Below are positions 16,369 through 26,038 of a stretch of DNA of 64,000 nt, piece after piece. Below the pieces are notes generated by a model that worked only from the letters and a program-made list of their open reading frames with translations, ran no database searches and had not been told where the DNA came from. The DNA comes from an uncultured Pelagibacteraceae bacterium. GTDB lineage: Bacteria > Pseudomonadota > Alphaproteobacteria > Pelagibacterales > Pelagibacteraceae. The stretch spans positions 46,839 through 110,838 of the forward strand of contig CACLSR010000004.1 of the NCBI GenBank assembly GCA_902609685.1, given 5' to 3'. Each line of letters starts with the position of its first letter. Position 1 is the stretch's first letter. A program made the translations under genes and the position numbers.

Positions 16369-16528
16369 GACTGATAAACAAAAAAACACAGAAAATGAAG
16401 CCCAAATCATAAAAAATGAGGACCTTGCAAGACATAATAGCAGAGGTATTTACATGAGAGATGATCATTGTGATTGGGGTTCAAGTGGAATGAAAGATTT
16501 AGTTGAGACACTTAACGACTCTAACTAA
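16367..16528 (+). CDS. 53-residue protein between regulator and aceA
   Basis: The N-terminal half is Lys/Asn/Glu-rich; the second half, SRGIYMRDDHCDWGSSGMKD, is rich in G, D, H, C and W and looks like conserved protein sequence. The ATG overlaps the last operator repeat, and TATAAG (16355-16360) ends 6 bases before it, predicting a leaderless mRNA since no ribosome site is seen. It precedes aceA by 52 bp on the same strand. Function unknown; it could be a small partner in acetate or glyoxylate control. Confidence 0.55.
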   Translation: MTDKQKNTENEAQIIKNEDLARHNSRGIYMRDDHCDWGSSGMKDLVETLNDSN

Positions 16529-16580
16529 ACCAAATTTTACTTTTTCATTTTAATTTTAACTTCTGAGGTAACTACCAATT

Positions 16581-17855
16581 ATGAGTGCAGAAAACATCTC
16601 ATACGAACTAAAAAGATTTGCAGGCATTAAAAGAGATTATACCCCCGATGAAGTTGAAAGACTAAGAGGTTCTATTAAAATTGAATATTCCCTATGTAAA
16701 CAACAATCAATTAAACTTTGGAAACTTCTTAATACAGAAAATTATATAAGTACTTTAGGATCTTTATCAGGAAATCAAGCAGTCCAACACGCTAAAGCTG
16801 GTCTAAAATCAATTTATCTAAGTGGTTGGCAAGTAGCTGCAGATGCTAATAGTGCTGGTGAAATGTACCCAGACCAATCTTTATATCCATATGATAGTGC
16901 TCCAAAACTTGTTGAATCTATGAATAACGCTTTACTAAGAGCAGACCAAATTCAACATATGGAACTAAAAGATGGTGATATGAAAAAAGAGAAAAGAATT
17001 GATTATATGCTTCCAATTATTGCAGATGGTGAAGCAGGTTTTGGAGGTCCATTAAATGTTTTTGAACTTACAAAAAAGTTTATTAAAGCTGGTGCAGCAG
17101 GTGTTCATTTTGAAGATCAATTAGCTAGTGAAAAAAAATGTGGTCACATGGGTGGAAAAGTGCTTGTACCAACTGGGACTATGATTAAAAATTTAAAGGC
17201 AGCAAGATTGGCAGCTGATATTGCTGATGTGCCATTAATAATTTTAGCAAGAACAGATGCAAATGCTGCAAAACTAATTACAAATGATTTTGATGAAAAT
17301 GATAAACCTTTTCTAACAGGTGAAAGATCTCCTGAAGGATTTTATTACGTCAAATCAGGAATTGAACAAGCAATTTCAAGAGGATTAGCATATGCACCAT
17401 ATTCAGATTTAATTTGGTGTGAAACAGCTACACCAAATCTTGAGGAAGCTAAAAAATTTGCAGATGCAATTCATGAAAAATTTCCTGGAAAACTTTTAGC
17501 TTACAATTGTTCTCCGTCATTTAATTGGAAGAAGCATTTATCAGATGAAGAAATTGCTTCATTTCAAAAAGAAATAAGTAAAATGGGCTATAAATTTCAA
17601 TTTATAACGCTAGCTGGCTTTCATACACAAAATATTGCAATTTTTGAATTAGCAGAAAAATACAAAAAAGAAGGTATGGCTGCATATTCAAAGATTCAAC
17701 AACAAGAATTTGCTCGTGAAAAAGATGGTTACACAAGTGTAAAACACCAAAGAGAAGTAGGTACATCTTATTTTGATGCTGTTTCTAATACTATAAGTAG
17801 TGGAAAGAGTTCAACTACAGCAATGGATGGCTCAACTGAGTCCGAACAATTCTAA
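16581..17855 (+). CDS. aceA: Isocitrate lyase
   Basis: A 424-residue glyoxylate-bypass enzyme splitting isocitrate to succinate and glyoxylate. The active-site loop K185-K186-C187-G188-H189-M is complete, with [14 protein letters not shown] (146-159) for Mg binding and [12 protein letters not shown] later; the C-terminal tail closes over the active site. In SAR11 this enzyme supports growth on two-carbon compounds and supplies glyoxylate for glycine. Control by the divergent ScfR-type regulator is likely. No malate synthase is in the window. Confidence 0.97.
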   Translation: MSAENISYELKRFAGIKRDYTPDEVERLRGSIKIEYSLCKQQSIKLWKLLNTENYISTLGSLSGNQAVQHAKAGLKSIYLSGWQVAADANSAGEMYPDQSLYPYDSAPKLVESMNNALLRADQIQHMELKDGDMKKEKRIDYMLPIIADGEAGFGGPLNVFELTKKFIKAGAAGVHFEDQLASEKKCGHMGGKVLVPTGTMIKNLKAARLAADIADVPLIILARTDANAAKLITNDFDENDKPFLTGERSPEGFYYVKSGIEQAISRGLAYAPYSDLIWCETATPNLEEAKKFADAIHEKFPGKLLAYNCSPSFNWKKHLSDEEIASFQKEISKMGYKFQFITLAGFHTQNIAIFELAEKYKKEGMAAYSKIQQQEFAREKDGYTSVKHQREVGTSYFDAVSNTISSGKSSTTAMDGSTESEQF

Positions 17856-17883
17856 TAAACAATTCCTCTTATATATTAGTCTA

Positions 17884-17911
17884 TTAACTGGCCCAGAAAT
17901 GGGTCAGTTAA
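17884..17911. terminator. Hairpin terminator between aceA and the convergent gene
   Basis: TTAACTGGCCCA and TGGGTCAGTTAA pair over 12 bp (one G-T wobble) around a GAAA loop, followed by ATTTTC. The right arm overlaps the stop codon of the opposite gene, so both transcripts share it. Confidence 0.75.
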
Positions 17912-18824
17912 ATTTTCTAGTAATAAATCTGAACTTCCATAAAAATAATTTATAAAGTTTTATCAAGATAAAATTGTCATTAACTTTTTTAATGTTTTTT
18001 GCCTCTTCAAAAACATCTTTAATTTTAAAAGTACAGACACCTCTAATATCTTTATAATTTTGATTTTTGAATTCAGTAAATTTATCATAATAATTATTAG
18101 TTATATGTTCTATAAAACTATCTGGATCTGGTTGATTATTAATTTCAGGAATTAATGTTGCTTTAAAATAATTCATATTAAAAGAATGAAATCCTATTGA
18201 TGACCTCTCTGTAATACCATAATTAACTCTGAAATTATGGGCTCTTTTTTTAAAAGACCACCATTTTGACTTCAGAAATTTGTGAAATTGATCTTTATTA
18301 TATATCCAAAAACAACAATAGTTGTCCCAATCATTTACTACAAATCTCTTGCCCTCCAATTCTATATATTTGTTCAATTTCTTAAGTATATGAATACTAT
18401 AATTTTCTTTGTCTTCGTGGTTCTTCTCATAAATTAGAAAACCAAGATGATAATACTTTTTATTTAATTGATCTTGGTGTTTCTGCCAATATTGTAAATT
18501 ATTTTCTGAAAATTTTATATCATGCTCCAAATATAAAAAATATTCGTAGTCATTTTTTTGTTCTTCCAATAATGGTCGACATTTCCATGTTAAATAACCT
18601 TTATTTAAATCACTATCATTCATATGATGCTTTATTATTTTAGCATCTAATTTTTTATCATCTAGAAAGTCATTATGCGTATGCACAAAAATATCATTTT
18701 TAATTGAAAGAGTTTTTAAGTTATTAATATTTTCTTTTAGATAATCATATCGTCGTAAATTTCTATGACCCTCTTTTTTTTCGGGATTTGGATTGTAAAA
18801 AGGTATATGAATAGATATAGACAT
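17904..18824 (-). CDS. Unrecognised protein, possibly GT-A-fold glycosyltransferase-like
   Basis: A 306-residue soluble protein. It begins MSISIHIPFYNPNPEK and has YFLYLEHDIKFSENN near 95-109; a hydrophobic strand followed by E-H-D resembles the metal-binding turn of GT-A glycosyltransferases, though no family can be named. It is rich in aromatic residues, Asn and Lys. Its neighbours across the divergent promoter are a sugar-nucleotide dehydratase and a nucleotidyltransferase, so a glycan role is reasonable but unproven. Confidence 0.6.
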   Translation of the reverse strand: MSISIHIPFYNPNPEKKEGHRNLRRYDYLKENINNLKTLSIKNDIFVHTHNDFLDDKKLDAKIIKHHMNDSDLNKGYLTWKCRPLLEEQKNDYEYFLYLEHDIKFSENNLQYWQKHQDQLNKKYYHLGFLIYEKNHEDKENYSIHILKKLNKYIELEGKRFVVNDWDNYCCFWIYNKDQFHKFLKSKWWSFKKRAHNFRVNYGITERSSIGFHSFNMNYFKATLIPEINNQPDPDSFIEHITNNYYDKFTEFKNQNYKDIRGVCTFKIKDVFEEAKNIKKVNDNFILIKLYKLFLWKFRFITRKFN

Positions 18825-18865
18825 TATTTATTTTAAAATTATAAACAAATTTATAACATTTAATA

Positions 18866-19819
18866 ATGAAAAAAATTCTAATAACAGGTGGTACTGGTTA
18901 TCTAGGAAGAAATTTAGCTAATTTTTATAAGAAAAAATATAAAGTTTTTCTTGGTGCTCGTAACAATAAACAAAATTTTTTAGTAAAAAATTTAACAAAT
19001 TGTGAAGTGGTACCTTTAGATGTTTCAAATATTGAGTCGGTGAATGATTGTTTAAATTATACTAAACCAGATATTGTAATTCATGCTGCGGCTACCAAGT
19101 TTGTAGATTTGTCAGAAAAGTTTCCATTTGAATGTATCGATATAAATATATTAGGATCAACAAATGTTGTTCGTGCTTGTATCAACAAAAAAGTTCCAAC
19201 TGTTATAGGTGTCTCAACCGACAAAGCATCGCCGCCAATTAAGAATATTTATGGTTTAAGTAAGTCATGTATGGAAAGGCTTTTTTCGTCGATAAAATCT
19301 TATAGTAAAACTAAATTTATTTGTGTGAGATATGGCAATGTAACATGGTCCACTGGATCTGTTTTACCAATTTGGAAACAGATGTATAAAAAAAATAAAA
19401 CTATACTTACTACTGGTCCTTACATGAGAAGATTTTTTTTCTCAGTCAATGAAGCAGTAAGTTTAATTGATCAAGCTCTAAAACTTAAAAATAAATTAAA
19501 TGGAAAAATTCTTTCAGCTGAAATGAAATCTGCAAAAATGATTGATTTCCTAAAAGTATGGACAAAAAAATTTGGTGGCAAATATAAAATAATTCAATCC
19601 AGAAAAGGTGATCGACAAGACGAATATTTAATTGGTGAAGATGAGTTAAAATATGCTAAAGAGATGAAAATTAAGAACAAAAAGTATTTTGTAATTGATT
19701 TTAATAATCTTTTAAAAAAACCACTTAAAGAAATAGTATCTTCTGAAAATGCAAAGAGATTAGCGCAGTCTGAAATTGAAAAAATTATCAAGTTTGGTCT
19801 GAAATCTAATGACTTATAG
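18866..19819 (+). CDS. NAD-dependent sugar-nucleotide epimerase/dehydratase (PseB/FlaA1-like)
   Basis: A 317-residue extended SDR. GGTGYLGRN (8-16) binds NAD; STDKASPP (117-124), Y129 and K133 form the catalytic region, and RYGNVTWSTGSVLPIW is the motif of UDP-GlcNAc 4,6-dehydratases such as PseB. It probably makes a keto-deoxy sugar for surface glycan. TATAAC lies 8 bases before the ATG with no ribosome site. The end overlaps the next gene by 11 bp. Confidence 0.82.
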   Translation: MKKILITGGTGYLGRNLANFYKKKYKVFLGARNNKQNFLVKNLTNCEVVPLDVSNIESVNDCLNYTKPDIVIHAAATKFVDLSEKFPFECIDINILGSTNVVRACINKKVPTVIGVSTDKASPPIKNIYGLSKSCMERLFSSIKSYSKTKFICVRYGNVTWSTGSVLPIWKQMYKKNKTILTTGPYMRRFFFSVNEAVSLIDQALKLKNKLNGKILSAEMKSAKMIDFLKVWTKKFGGKYKIIQSRKGDRQDEYLIGEDELKYAKEMKIKNKKYFVIDFNNLLKKPLKEIVSSENAKRLAQSEIEKIIKFGLKSNDL

Positions 19820-20489
19820 AAAAATAAATCATGCTTTTATAATGGCAGCTGGTCGAGGAACCAGATTAATGCCCCTTACAAAAAAAATACCTAAAGGTTT
19901 GGTTAAATTTAAACAAACTTCATTAATAGCAAGAGGTATCAAAAGACTAAAAAAATATATAAACTTTGTTCATATTTCAGTTGGTTATAAAGGACCTATT
20001 TTAGCTAAACATTTAATAGAGGAGAAAGTTTCTTCAATAATAAATACAGATAAAAAAGGTAATTCCTGGTGGATATTTAACTCTATATTTAAATCGTTTA
20101 ACTCACCAATTTATGTCTTAACTTGTGACAACGTCACTAATATTGATTTTAAAAAACTTGAGAAAGATTATTTCAAAAAAGGTCAACCCTTGTGTATGTT
20201 AATTCCGACAAAACCAATAAAAGGATTATCGGGGGATTTTATTTTTAGAAAAAGAAATATTGTTCAAAAACTCTCAAGAACACAAAAATCTGATATTTAC
20301 TGCACTGGTATTCAAATATTAAATCCAAAAAAGATTAATGATAAAGTTAAACCAACTGATGACTTTAATACTCTCTGGAAAAGTTTAATTAAAATCAGAC
20401 AATTATATGTTTCTGATGTAATGCCAAAAAAATGGTACACAGTTGATAATCTAGATAACCTAAAAAAACTCAAAAAAATTTTTAAATAA
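19809..20489 (+). CDS. Sugar-phosphate nucleotidyltransferase
   Basis: A 226-residue protein. AAGRGTRLMPLTKKIPKGLVKF (13-34) is the NTP-binding and catalytic signature of the RmlA/CMP-sugar synthetase-like group, with ...VLTCDNVTNIDF as the metal strand. It activates a sugar phosphate or possibly choline-like headgroup. Coupled to the dehydratase gene by overlap, so both probably feed one glycan. It ends 7 bp from the convergent ABC gene. Confidence 0.8.
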   Translation: MTYRKINHAFIMAAGRGTRLMPLTKKIPKGLVKFKQTSLIARGIKRLKKYINFVHISVGYKGPILAKHLIEEKVSSIINTDKKGNSWWIFNSIFKSFNSPIYVLTCDNVTNIDFKKLEKDYFKKGQPLCMLIPTKPIKGLSGDFIFRKRNIVQKLSRTQKSDIYCTGIQILNPKKINDKVKPTDDFNTLWKSLIKIRQLYVSDVMPKKWYTVDNLDNLKKLKKIFK

Positions 20490-20496
20490 ATCTCTT

Positions 20497-21264
20497 TTAA
20501 GACTTAATGCTGTAGCCCTTTTTAAGTAATATAGAGACAATAATTACGCAAACTGACAAAAATAAGACCATTAAACCTACACTAATCCAAATGTTAAAAT
20601 CTGATATGCCATAGAAAGAGTATCTAAGGCTACTAATTAGATAAACAACTGGATTAAAATAAGTAACTACTTGCCAAAATTCAGGTAACATATCTAATGA
20701 ATAAAGACTTCCACCTAAAAATACCATTGGTGTTATCACAAAAGATGGGATTATTGACATCTGTTCAAAGTCCTTGCTGACTAAACCAACTAAAAAACCA
20801 AATAATGCAAATGTAAAAGAAACGAGAACTAATAAAAAAATCATTAAAAATGGATATTGAACTTGCACATCAGCAAAAAATTGTGCTGTCAAAAAAATTA
20901 CAAAACCAACAATCAGTGTTTTAGTAGCTCCAGCACTTACAAATGCCAATACAATTTCATAAGCGGATATAGGTGCAGCTAAAATCTCGTAAATAGTCCC
21001 ATTAAATTTTGGAAAAAATATTCCAAAAGAAGTATTACTTATTGATTGAGTTAATAGAGTTAACATCAGCAATCCTGGAACTATAAACGATCCGTAACTG
21101 ATGCCGTCAATTTTTTGAACGTAACCACCAATCACAGAACCAAAAACAATAAAATATAATGATGTTGAGATTACTGGTGATAAAAGAGATTGACCTAAAG
21201 TTCGTCTAAATCTATCCATTTCATGAAAGTAAATAGCTTTAAATCCATAATAATTAATTTTCAT
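20497..21264 (-). CDS. ABC-2 type transporter permease
   Basis: A 255-residue inner-membrane protein with six predicted helices, resembling YadH/NodJ-type ABC-2 permeases. It overlaps the ATPase gene by 11 bp and forms one exporter with it. Substrate unknown; members export polysaccharides, lipids or drugs. The adjacent glycan genes are on the other strand, so a link is only positional. Confidence 0.88.
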   Translation of the reverse strand: MKINYYGFKAIYFHEMDRFRRTLGQSLLSPVISTSLYFIVFGSVIGGYVQKIDGISYGSFIVPGLLMLTLLTQSISNTSFGIFFPKFNGTIYEILAAPISAYEIVLAFVSAGATKTLIVGFVIFLTAQFFADVQVQYPFLMIFLLVLVSFTFALFGFLVGLVSKDFEQMSIIPSFVITPMVFLGGSLYSLDMLPEFWQVVTYFNPVVYLISSLRYSFYGISDFNIWISVGLMVLFLSVCVIIVSILLKKGYSIKS

Positions 21265-22189
21265 TATTTTCCCTTACTAAAGTTACAAATATTTTTTCTA
21301 AATTACTTTGTTCTGTTTTTAAATCTCTCAATTTTAATCCTGAGTCTTTTATATCTTGTAAAAGATTTGTAATCCCTGTCTGTTTTTCTTCGAGGTTATA
21401 AGTGTAAACAAGTGACATTTTATTATTTCCAATAATTAAATTATATTTTTTTAATGATTCTGGAATATCTTGAATTTCCTCCTGTAATTCAACAGATAAA
21501 ACTTTTCGACCCATTTTTTTTATTAGTTCTTTCTTTTGTTCTACAATGATAATTTCACCTTGATTAATAACTCCAACTCGATCAGCAATCGCTTCGGCCT
21601 CCTCAATATAATGAGTTGTTAAAATAATTGTAACTCCTATTTCTCTTAATGATTTTACTACCTTCCACATCTCTTGTCTTAATTCAACATCTACACCAGC
21701 AGTAGGTTCATCTAAAAATAAAATTTTTGGTTCATGAGACAATGCTTTAGCGATTAAAACTCTTCTTTTCATTCCCCCTGATAATTTTCGCAAGATTAAA
21801 TCTTTTTTGTCCCAAAGACTGAGTTGTTTCAAGACTTTTTCAATATGCTTTGGATCAGGTTTTTTTCCATACAAACCTCTTGAATAAGAAACGTTATTAA
21901 AAACAGTTTCAAATTGCTCTAAAGTTAATTCTTGAGGAACGAGTCCTATACGTGATCTTGTTTCCCTATAATCCTCAATGATATCAAAGTCTTCAACCGT
22001 AACTTTCCCTGATGATGGTTTTACAATGCCACAAATAATGCTTATCAAAGTAGTTTTGCCCGCACCATTGGGTCCAAGCATCGCAAAAATTTCTCCTTTT
22101 TTGATATTGAGGTTTATATTTTTTAAAGCATTAAAGCCATTATCATAAACTTTTGAGAGATTATTAATTATTATTTGATTTTCTGACAT
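21254..22189 (-). CDS. ABC-2 type transporter ATP-binding protein
   Basis: A 311-residue ATPase. Walker [10 protein letters not shown] (about 39-47), signature LSGGMKRRV (about 137-145) and Walker [13 protein letters not shown] are complete. The C-terminal 70 residues form the extra domain usual in YadG-type proteins. It energises the permease encoded downstream. Confidence 0.93.
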   Translation of the reverse strand: MSENQIIINNLSKVYDNGFNALKNINLNIKKGEIFAMLGPNGAGKTTLISIICGIVKPSSGKVTVEDFDIIEDYRETRSRIGLVPQELTLEQFETVFNNVSYSRGLYGKKPDPKHIEKVLKQLSLWDKKDLILRKLSGGMKRRVLIAKALSHEPKILFLDEPTAGVDVELRQEMWKVVKSLREIGVTIILTTHYIEEAEAIADRVGVINQGEIIIVEQKKELIKKMGRKVLSVELQEEIQDIPESLKKYNLIIGNNKMSLVYTYNLEEKQTGITNLLQDIKDSGLKLRDLKTEQSNLEKIFVTLVRENNEN

Positions 22190-22230
22190 TCGGTCAGTTA
22201 TATAACTATTAATTCACTTAATACAATCAA

Positions 22231-23676
22231 CTAAAATTTGATCTTTTTAACTTTAAGAACCAATAAAGGTAAAAAAGTTGCGATGATAAAAGACAAAAAT
22301 AATAATGATTGGGATATAAACGGACTAAATATTTCTTTTGATAACAATATTCCAACTAACAAACTCTTTGAGAAATCTGGTGAAGGAAATAACAAAAATC
22401 CAGCTATAAACCCAATGATGATTGATATATATGCGGTTTTTTCATCAATCTTATTATAAAAACTATAAAAAACGGTTATCACGAACGCACAACAAAATAA
22501 GTCAGCCAGTAAAAACAAATATAAAATATCAAAGCCATAAGATGCAATTACAAAAGATATTACAGATAAAAATACAATTATATATTTTGAAAAATTTATA
22601 TAATTAATCTTTTTTTTAAATTCAAATGTAGCTTTTCCATCGACTATAATTAAACTTGATATTGCATTAATTAAGGTATCTACTGTGGATATAGTTAATG
22701 CTAGACCTAAAATAATAATTACTATTGATAAAAATATTGCTTGTTCATTTAGTAATAAGTAAAAAAAACTTAGATCGGACCTTATTGATGAATTGAGTGA
22801 AAAACCAACAAGTCCTGTGAAACCCATAAAAAAAACAATCGGGACAATTATCAAAAAAGATATAATCAAACTTTTTTTTAGAGTTTTATAATCTTTTGCT
22901 GCATAAATACGTTGCCAATTGCCTTGGTGAAATAGATTTGTTGCTGCAACAGCAATAAAAAAAGTTAAACCAGAAGTGTAACCAGGCAAATAAGATCCAC
23001 TTAAAAGATGCGGGTTTTTTTCTTTTACAAAATCAAATGAAAATTTTGATCCTGTGAAAGACAAAATATATATTAAAGAAATCAATAATAATAAACCAAT
23101 GACAAACATTTGAATGTTATCAGTCAATATTGAAGCTTTTAATCCACCATATAAAGTATAAGTTAAAGTACACAATAGTACAATTAAAGCAGTGAACCAA
23201 AGTTCAGTACCTGAAATATAGTTTATCAAAACTGCAACCGCTGTAACTTCAGCACATAAGAAAATAAACATATAAAAAATTGTCATCAGCAAAATAAGTT
23301 TAAATAAACTTTTACCAAATTTTTTTCTTAAAAATTCAATGAGCGTGGAACCTTGAGGAAACTCTTTTCTAATTTTTTTTCCAAGATATATAAAAAAAAA
23401 CATTGGAAAAGCTGTCCCAAGGGAATATCCAATTACCGCACCTAAACCTCCCCAAGTTGCAGCTGAAGCAGGACCAAAAAGAATCCAAGCTCCTAGCGCA
23501 GACGCTGTTAAACTTGTTGTCAATGAGAGAAATCCAATATTTCTATTTGCAGTTAAATAATTTTTTAATCCTTGATAGTTTTTAGAATAATAAATTCCAA
23601 ATGATAAAAAAATTAAACATATAAAAATTACTAAAGATAATGCGGTTGATTGTGTTAAAAAGTATGTTTTATCCAT
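22231..23676 (-). CDS. thiV: Sodium:solute symporter, probable thiamin-precursor (HMP) transporter
   Basis: A 481-residue SSS-family protein with about 13 helices; GAWILFGPAS and GGLKASILTD are typical family regions. A TPP riboswitch lies directly before the start, which ties it to thiamin. In SAR11 the riboswitch-linked SSS gene has been named thiV and proposed to import the pyrimidine precursor HMP, for which SAR11 is auxotrophic because it lacks thiC. The pairing with thiSG later in this window fits: thiazole is made, pyrimidine is imported. Transport specificity itself is inferred. Confidence 0.87.
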   Translation of the reverse strand: MDKTYFLTQSTALSLVIFICLIFLSFGIYYSKNYQGLKNYLTANRNIGFLSLTTSLTASALGAWILFGPASAATWGGLGAVIGYSLGTAFPMFFFIYLGKKIRKEFPQGSTLIEFLRKKFGKSLFKLILLMTIFYMFIFLCAEVTAVAVLINYISGTELWFTALIVLLCTLTYTLYGGLKASILTDNIQMFVIGLLLLISLIYILSFTGSKFSFDFVKEKNPHLLSGSYLPGYTSGLTFFIAVAATNLFHQGNWQRIYAAKDYKTLKKSLIISFLIIVPIVFFMGFTGLVGFSLNSSIRSDLSFFYLLLNEQAIFLSIVIIILGLALTISTVDTLINAISSLIIVDGKATFEFKKKINYINFSKYIIVFLSVISFVIASYGFDILYLFLLADLFCCAFVITVFYSFYNKIDEKTAYISIIIGFIAGFLLFPSPDFSKSLLVGILLSKEIFSPFISQSLLFLSFIIATFLPLLVLKVKKIKF

Positions 23677-23746
23677 CGTTCCCTTTCTGAATTACCGGAC
23701 AGGTTCATAGGGTTTAATCTCAGTCTGTTAAGACACCCCTTTAAAC
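23677..23746 (-). promoter_or_regulatory. TPP riboswitch
   Basis: On the minus strand the leader holds GGGGTGTC, then CTGAGAT, then ACCCTATGAACCTG, then CCGGTAAT and AAAGGGAAC, the ordered conserved blocks of the thi-box aptamer. A terminal helix can form between GTTT (23746-23743) and GAAC (23680-23677). The GAAAGGGAA at the 3' end is both aptamer and ribosome binding site, three bases from the ATG, so TPP binding should block translation. Confidence 0.93.
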
Positions 23747-23810
23747 ATATTAATTTATTTAATTGAATTAGAAAAGAGCAAATTAAAATTTCGAAATTAA
23801 TTTAGATTGA

Positions 23811-24395
23811 TTATAGTTTTATTTTATCAATTTGTGCGTGAGCTTCTTTAATTGATTTTTCATAATCTAGAGCCATTTGATCCGCACTGATTGTTTCAAC
23901 TTTTTCTATACCAAAGAAATTCAAAATAAATTTCAACCAAGGAGTTAAAAAGTCTTCATTACTATTTAACTTAGTTCCACCTGATGTAATTACTAAATAA
24001 GCTTTTTTATTTTTTAACAAACCTTCTCTTCTACCATTAGGTTTAAATTTAAATGTTTCTCCAATTCTTGCTGCCAAATCCGACCAAGCTTTTAAAGTTG
24101 CAGGAGGACCATAATTATAAATTGGTGCTGAAATAATTATAATATCACTCTCTTTAAGTTCTCTTACGAGTTGATTGGAGAGCTCAAACATTTTTTTGTG
24201 ATTTTCATTTTGATCTTTTTCATCAATATTCATTCCAGATTCTGTTAAACCACTCACAAAAACCATTTCTTCATTTAGATCTCTATATATAACTTCATCT
24301 TCAGGTTTTTTAATTTTTTCTAGCAACTTTTTAGCTAAAGCTCTTGAGGTCGAACCCTCTTTTCTAGCACTTGAGTCAATTTGATAAATCTTCAT
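23811..24395 (-). CDS. azoR: FMN-dependent NADH-azoreductase-like flavoprotein
   Basis: A 194-residue flavodoxin-fold protein. IDSSARKEGSTSRAL (6-20) is the FMN phosphate loop; SAPIYNYGPPATLKAWSDLAARIGETF (about 92-118) and VITSGG are hallmark AzoR stretches. It reduces quinones or azo compounds at the expense of NADH. Starts 6 bp after ccdA and is probably co-transcribed with it. Confidence 0.88.
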   Translation of the reverse strand: MKIYQIDSSARKEGSTSRALAKKLLEKIKKPEDEVIYRDLNEEMVFVSGLTESGMNIDEKDQNENHKKMFELSNQLVRELKESDIIIISAPIYNYGPPATLKAWSDLAARIGETFKFKPNGRREGLLKNKKAYLVITSGGTKLNSNEDFLTPWLKFILNFFGIEKVETISADQMALDYEKSIKEAHAQIDKIKL

Positions 24396-24401
24396 AAATA
24401 A

Positions 24402-25109
24402 TCATCCAAAATTTTGCAAAAAAGGAAATATATTAAGTAAATAATAACCTAATGCTTGTAACTGATTTGTTAATATTAATATACCGGTAATTAATAATAT
24501 TACACCACCAATTTTTGAAATTAAATTAATGTTCTTTTTAAAATTTTTTGAAAAAATTAAAAATTTTTGAATTAAATAACCCGATAAAATAAATGGTAAC
24601 GCAAGACCTAAAGAATAAAATGATAAAAGTATTATACCTCTATTGATACTCTCCTCTGTTGAGGCAAGTGCTAAGATTGATCCAAGAATAGGACCTATAC
24701 ATGGTGTCCAACCAAAAGCAAAAGCCATACCAATTAATATTGGACTAAAAAAATTAGTGTTATTATTTGTGTGAAGCCTTTTTTCGTAATTCAAAAATTT
24801 TAAATTTATAATTCCAATTAAATGTAAAGACAAAATACAGATTACTAATCCAGCACCAATTCTTAATTCATTTGAATTTTGTAATAATACTTGGCCTAAA
24901 AAAGTTGAGGCAGCTCCAAAAATAATAAAGACAATTGAAAAACCAATTGTGAAAAGAATGATAGGAATTAAGTTTATATTTTTTTTTTCTATTAATTCAT
25001 TGAGTGAAGTACCAGAAATATAAGAGATATAACCAGGTATTAATGGTAATACACATGGGGATAAAAAACTTATCAAACCCGCGCCTAAAGCAATAAAAAT
25101 TTCTAACAT
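24402..25109 (-). CDS. ccdA: Cytochrome c biogenesis protein CcdA
   Basis: A 235-residue DsbD-gamma-like membrane protein with six helices. The redox cysteines are C19 (LSPCVLPLIPGY) and C137 (GWTPCIGPILGS). It carries reducing power from cytoplasmic thioredoxin to the periplasm for haem attachment to cytochrome c. Confidence 0.92.
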   Translation of the reverse strand: MLEIFIALGAGLISFLSPCVLPLIPGYISYISGTSLNELIEKKNINLIPIILFTIGFSIVFIIFGAASTFLGQVLLQNSNELRIGAGLVICILSLHLIGIINLKFLNYEKRLHTNNNTNFFSPILIGMAFAFGWTPCIGPILGSILALASTEESINRGIILLSFYSLGLALPFILSGYLIQKFLIFSKNFKKNINLISKIGGVILLITGILILTNQLQALGYYLLNIFPFLQNFG

Positions 25110-25128
25110 CTAATAAATAAAATTTATA

Positions 25129-25977
25129 TTATTCCTTATAAGGAACAACCTGGTGTTTTTGAGTACCAAGTTTATCTATGCCTAGAACTACTTCCTCCCC
25201 ACCTTTTAAAAAATGAGGTGGTTTCATGTTCTCTCCAACACCTGGAGGTGTCCCGGTGCAACAAATATCACCAGGATGTAAACTCATACACGAGCTCATA
25301 TAAGAAACTAAAGTTTTAACATCAAAAATCATTTTACTTGTATTTCCAGTTTGCATCCTTTTCCCATTTACATCTAAAAACATATTTAAATTTTGATAGT
25401 CTGGTAATTCATCTGTAGTAACTATAAATGGGCCTATTGGACCGAAAGTATCAAAACCCTTTCCTTTGTCCCAAGTTAGACCTCTATTCTTTTGAAAATC
25501 TCTTTCACTAACATCATTAACTAGAAAAAAACCAAGAACATGGTCTAGGGCGTTTTCAATACTAACATTTGTAGCTTTTTTTCCAATCACAAAACCAATT
25601 TCAACTTCCCAATCAGTATGGTTAGATCCCTTAGGAACAATGATAGGATCGTTTGGTCCAGTAATACAACTAGTAAATTTTGAGAAAATAATCGGTTCTT
25701 TTGGTATCGGCAAATTTTGTTCTTCGGCATGATCTTTGAAATTTAAACCAATACCAATAAATTTTGATGGGTTAGAAACGCATGCACCTATTCTAGAACT
25801 TGAATCAAGCTTTGGTAAACTTGAAATATCAGTTTTTTTTATTTTCTCTAATGTATCAAAATTCAAAGTGTCAGGGTTTAAATCATTAATAATTGATGAC
25901 AAATCTCGGTAATTGTTTTCACTATCTATGATTGCTGGTTTTTCTTCTCCAACACTACCTATTCTACATAATTTCAT
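25129..25977 (-). CDS. Fumarylacetoacetate hydrolase family protein
   Basis: A 282-residue FAH-fold enzyme. GIGLNFKDHAEEQ, DWEVEIGFVIGKKA (metal-binding Glu residues), ERDFQ and the C-terminal GDICCTGTPPGVG are family motifs. Members hydrolyse, hydrate or decarboxylate 2-oxo acids. It ends the iolD-oxidoreductase-ROK-FAH unit, so a step in breakdown of the cyclitol-derived acid is likely; the reaction is not fixed by the sequence. Confidence 0.85.
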   Translation of the reverse strand: MKLCRIGSVGEEKPAIIDSENNYRDLSSIINDLNPDTLNFDTLEKIKKTDISSLPKLDSSSRIGACVSNPSKFIGIGLNFKDHAEEQNLPIPKEPIIFSKFTSCITGPNDPIIVPKGSNHTDWEVEIGFVIGKKATNVSIENALDHVLGFFLVNDVSERDFQKNRGLTWDKGKGFDTFGPIGPFIVTTDELPDYQNLNMFLDVNGKRMQTGNTSKMIFDVKTLVSYMSSCMSLHPGDICCTGTPPGVGENMKPPHFLKGGEEVVLGIDKLGTQKHQVVPYKE

Positions 25978-26038
25978 ATTTCTCTTCCTGGACTTAAATA
26001 ATTAGCTCCTTTTGTAGTAAATGAATTTTATTCACTAG

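Noticed and set aside
26022..26034. TGAAT-TTT-ATTCA palindrome before the FAH gene
   Set aside because: Short and fully A+T-rich apart from two bases at each side; too likely by chance to list as an operator.
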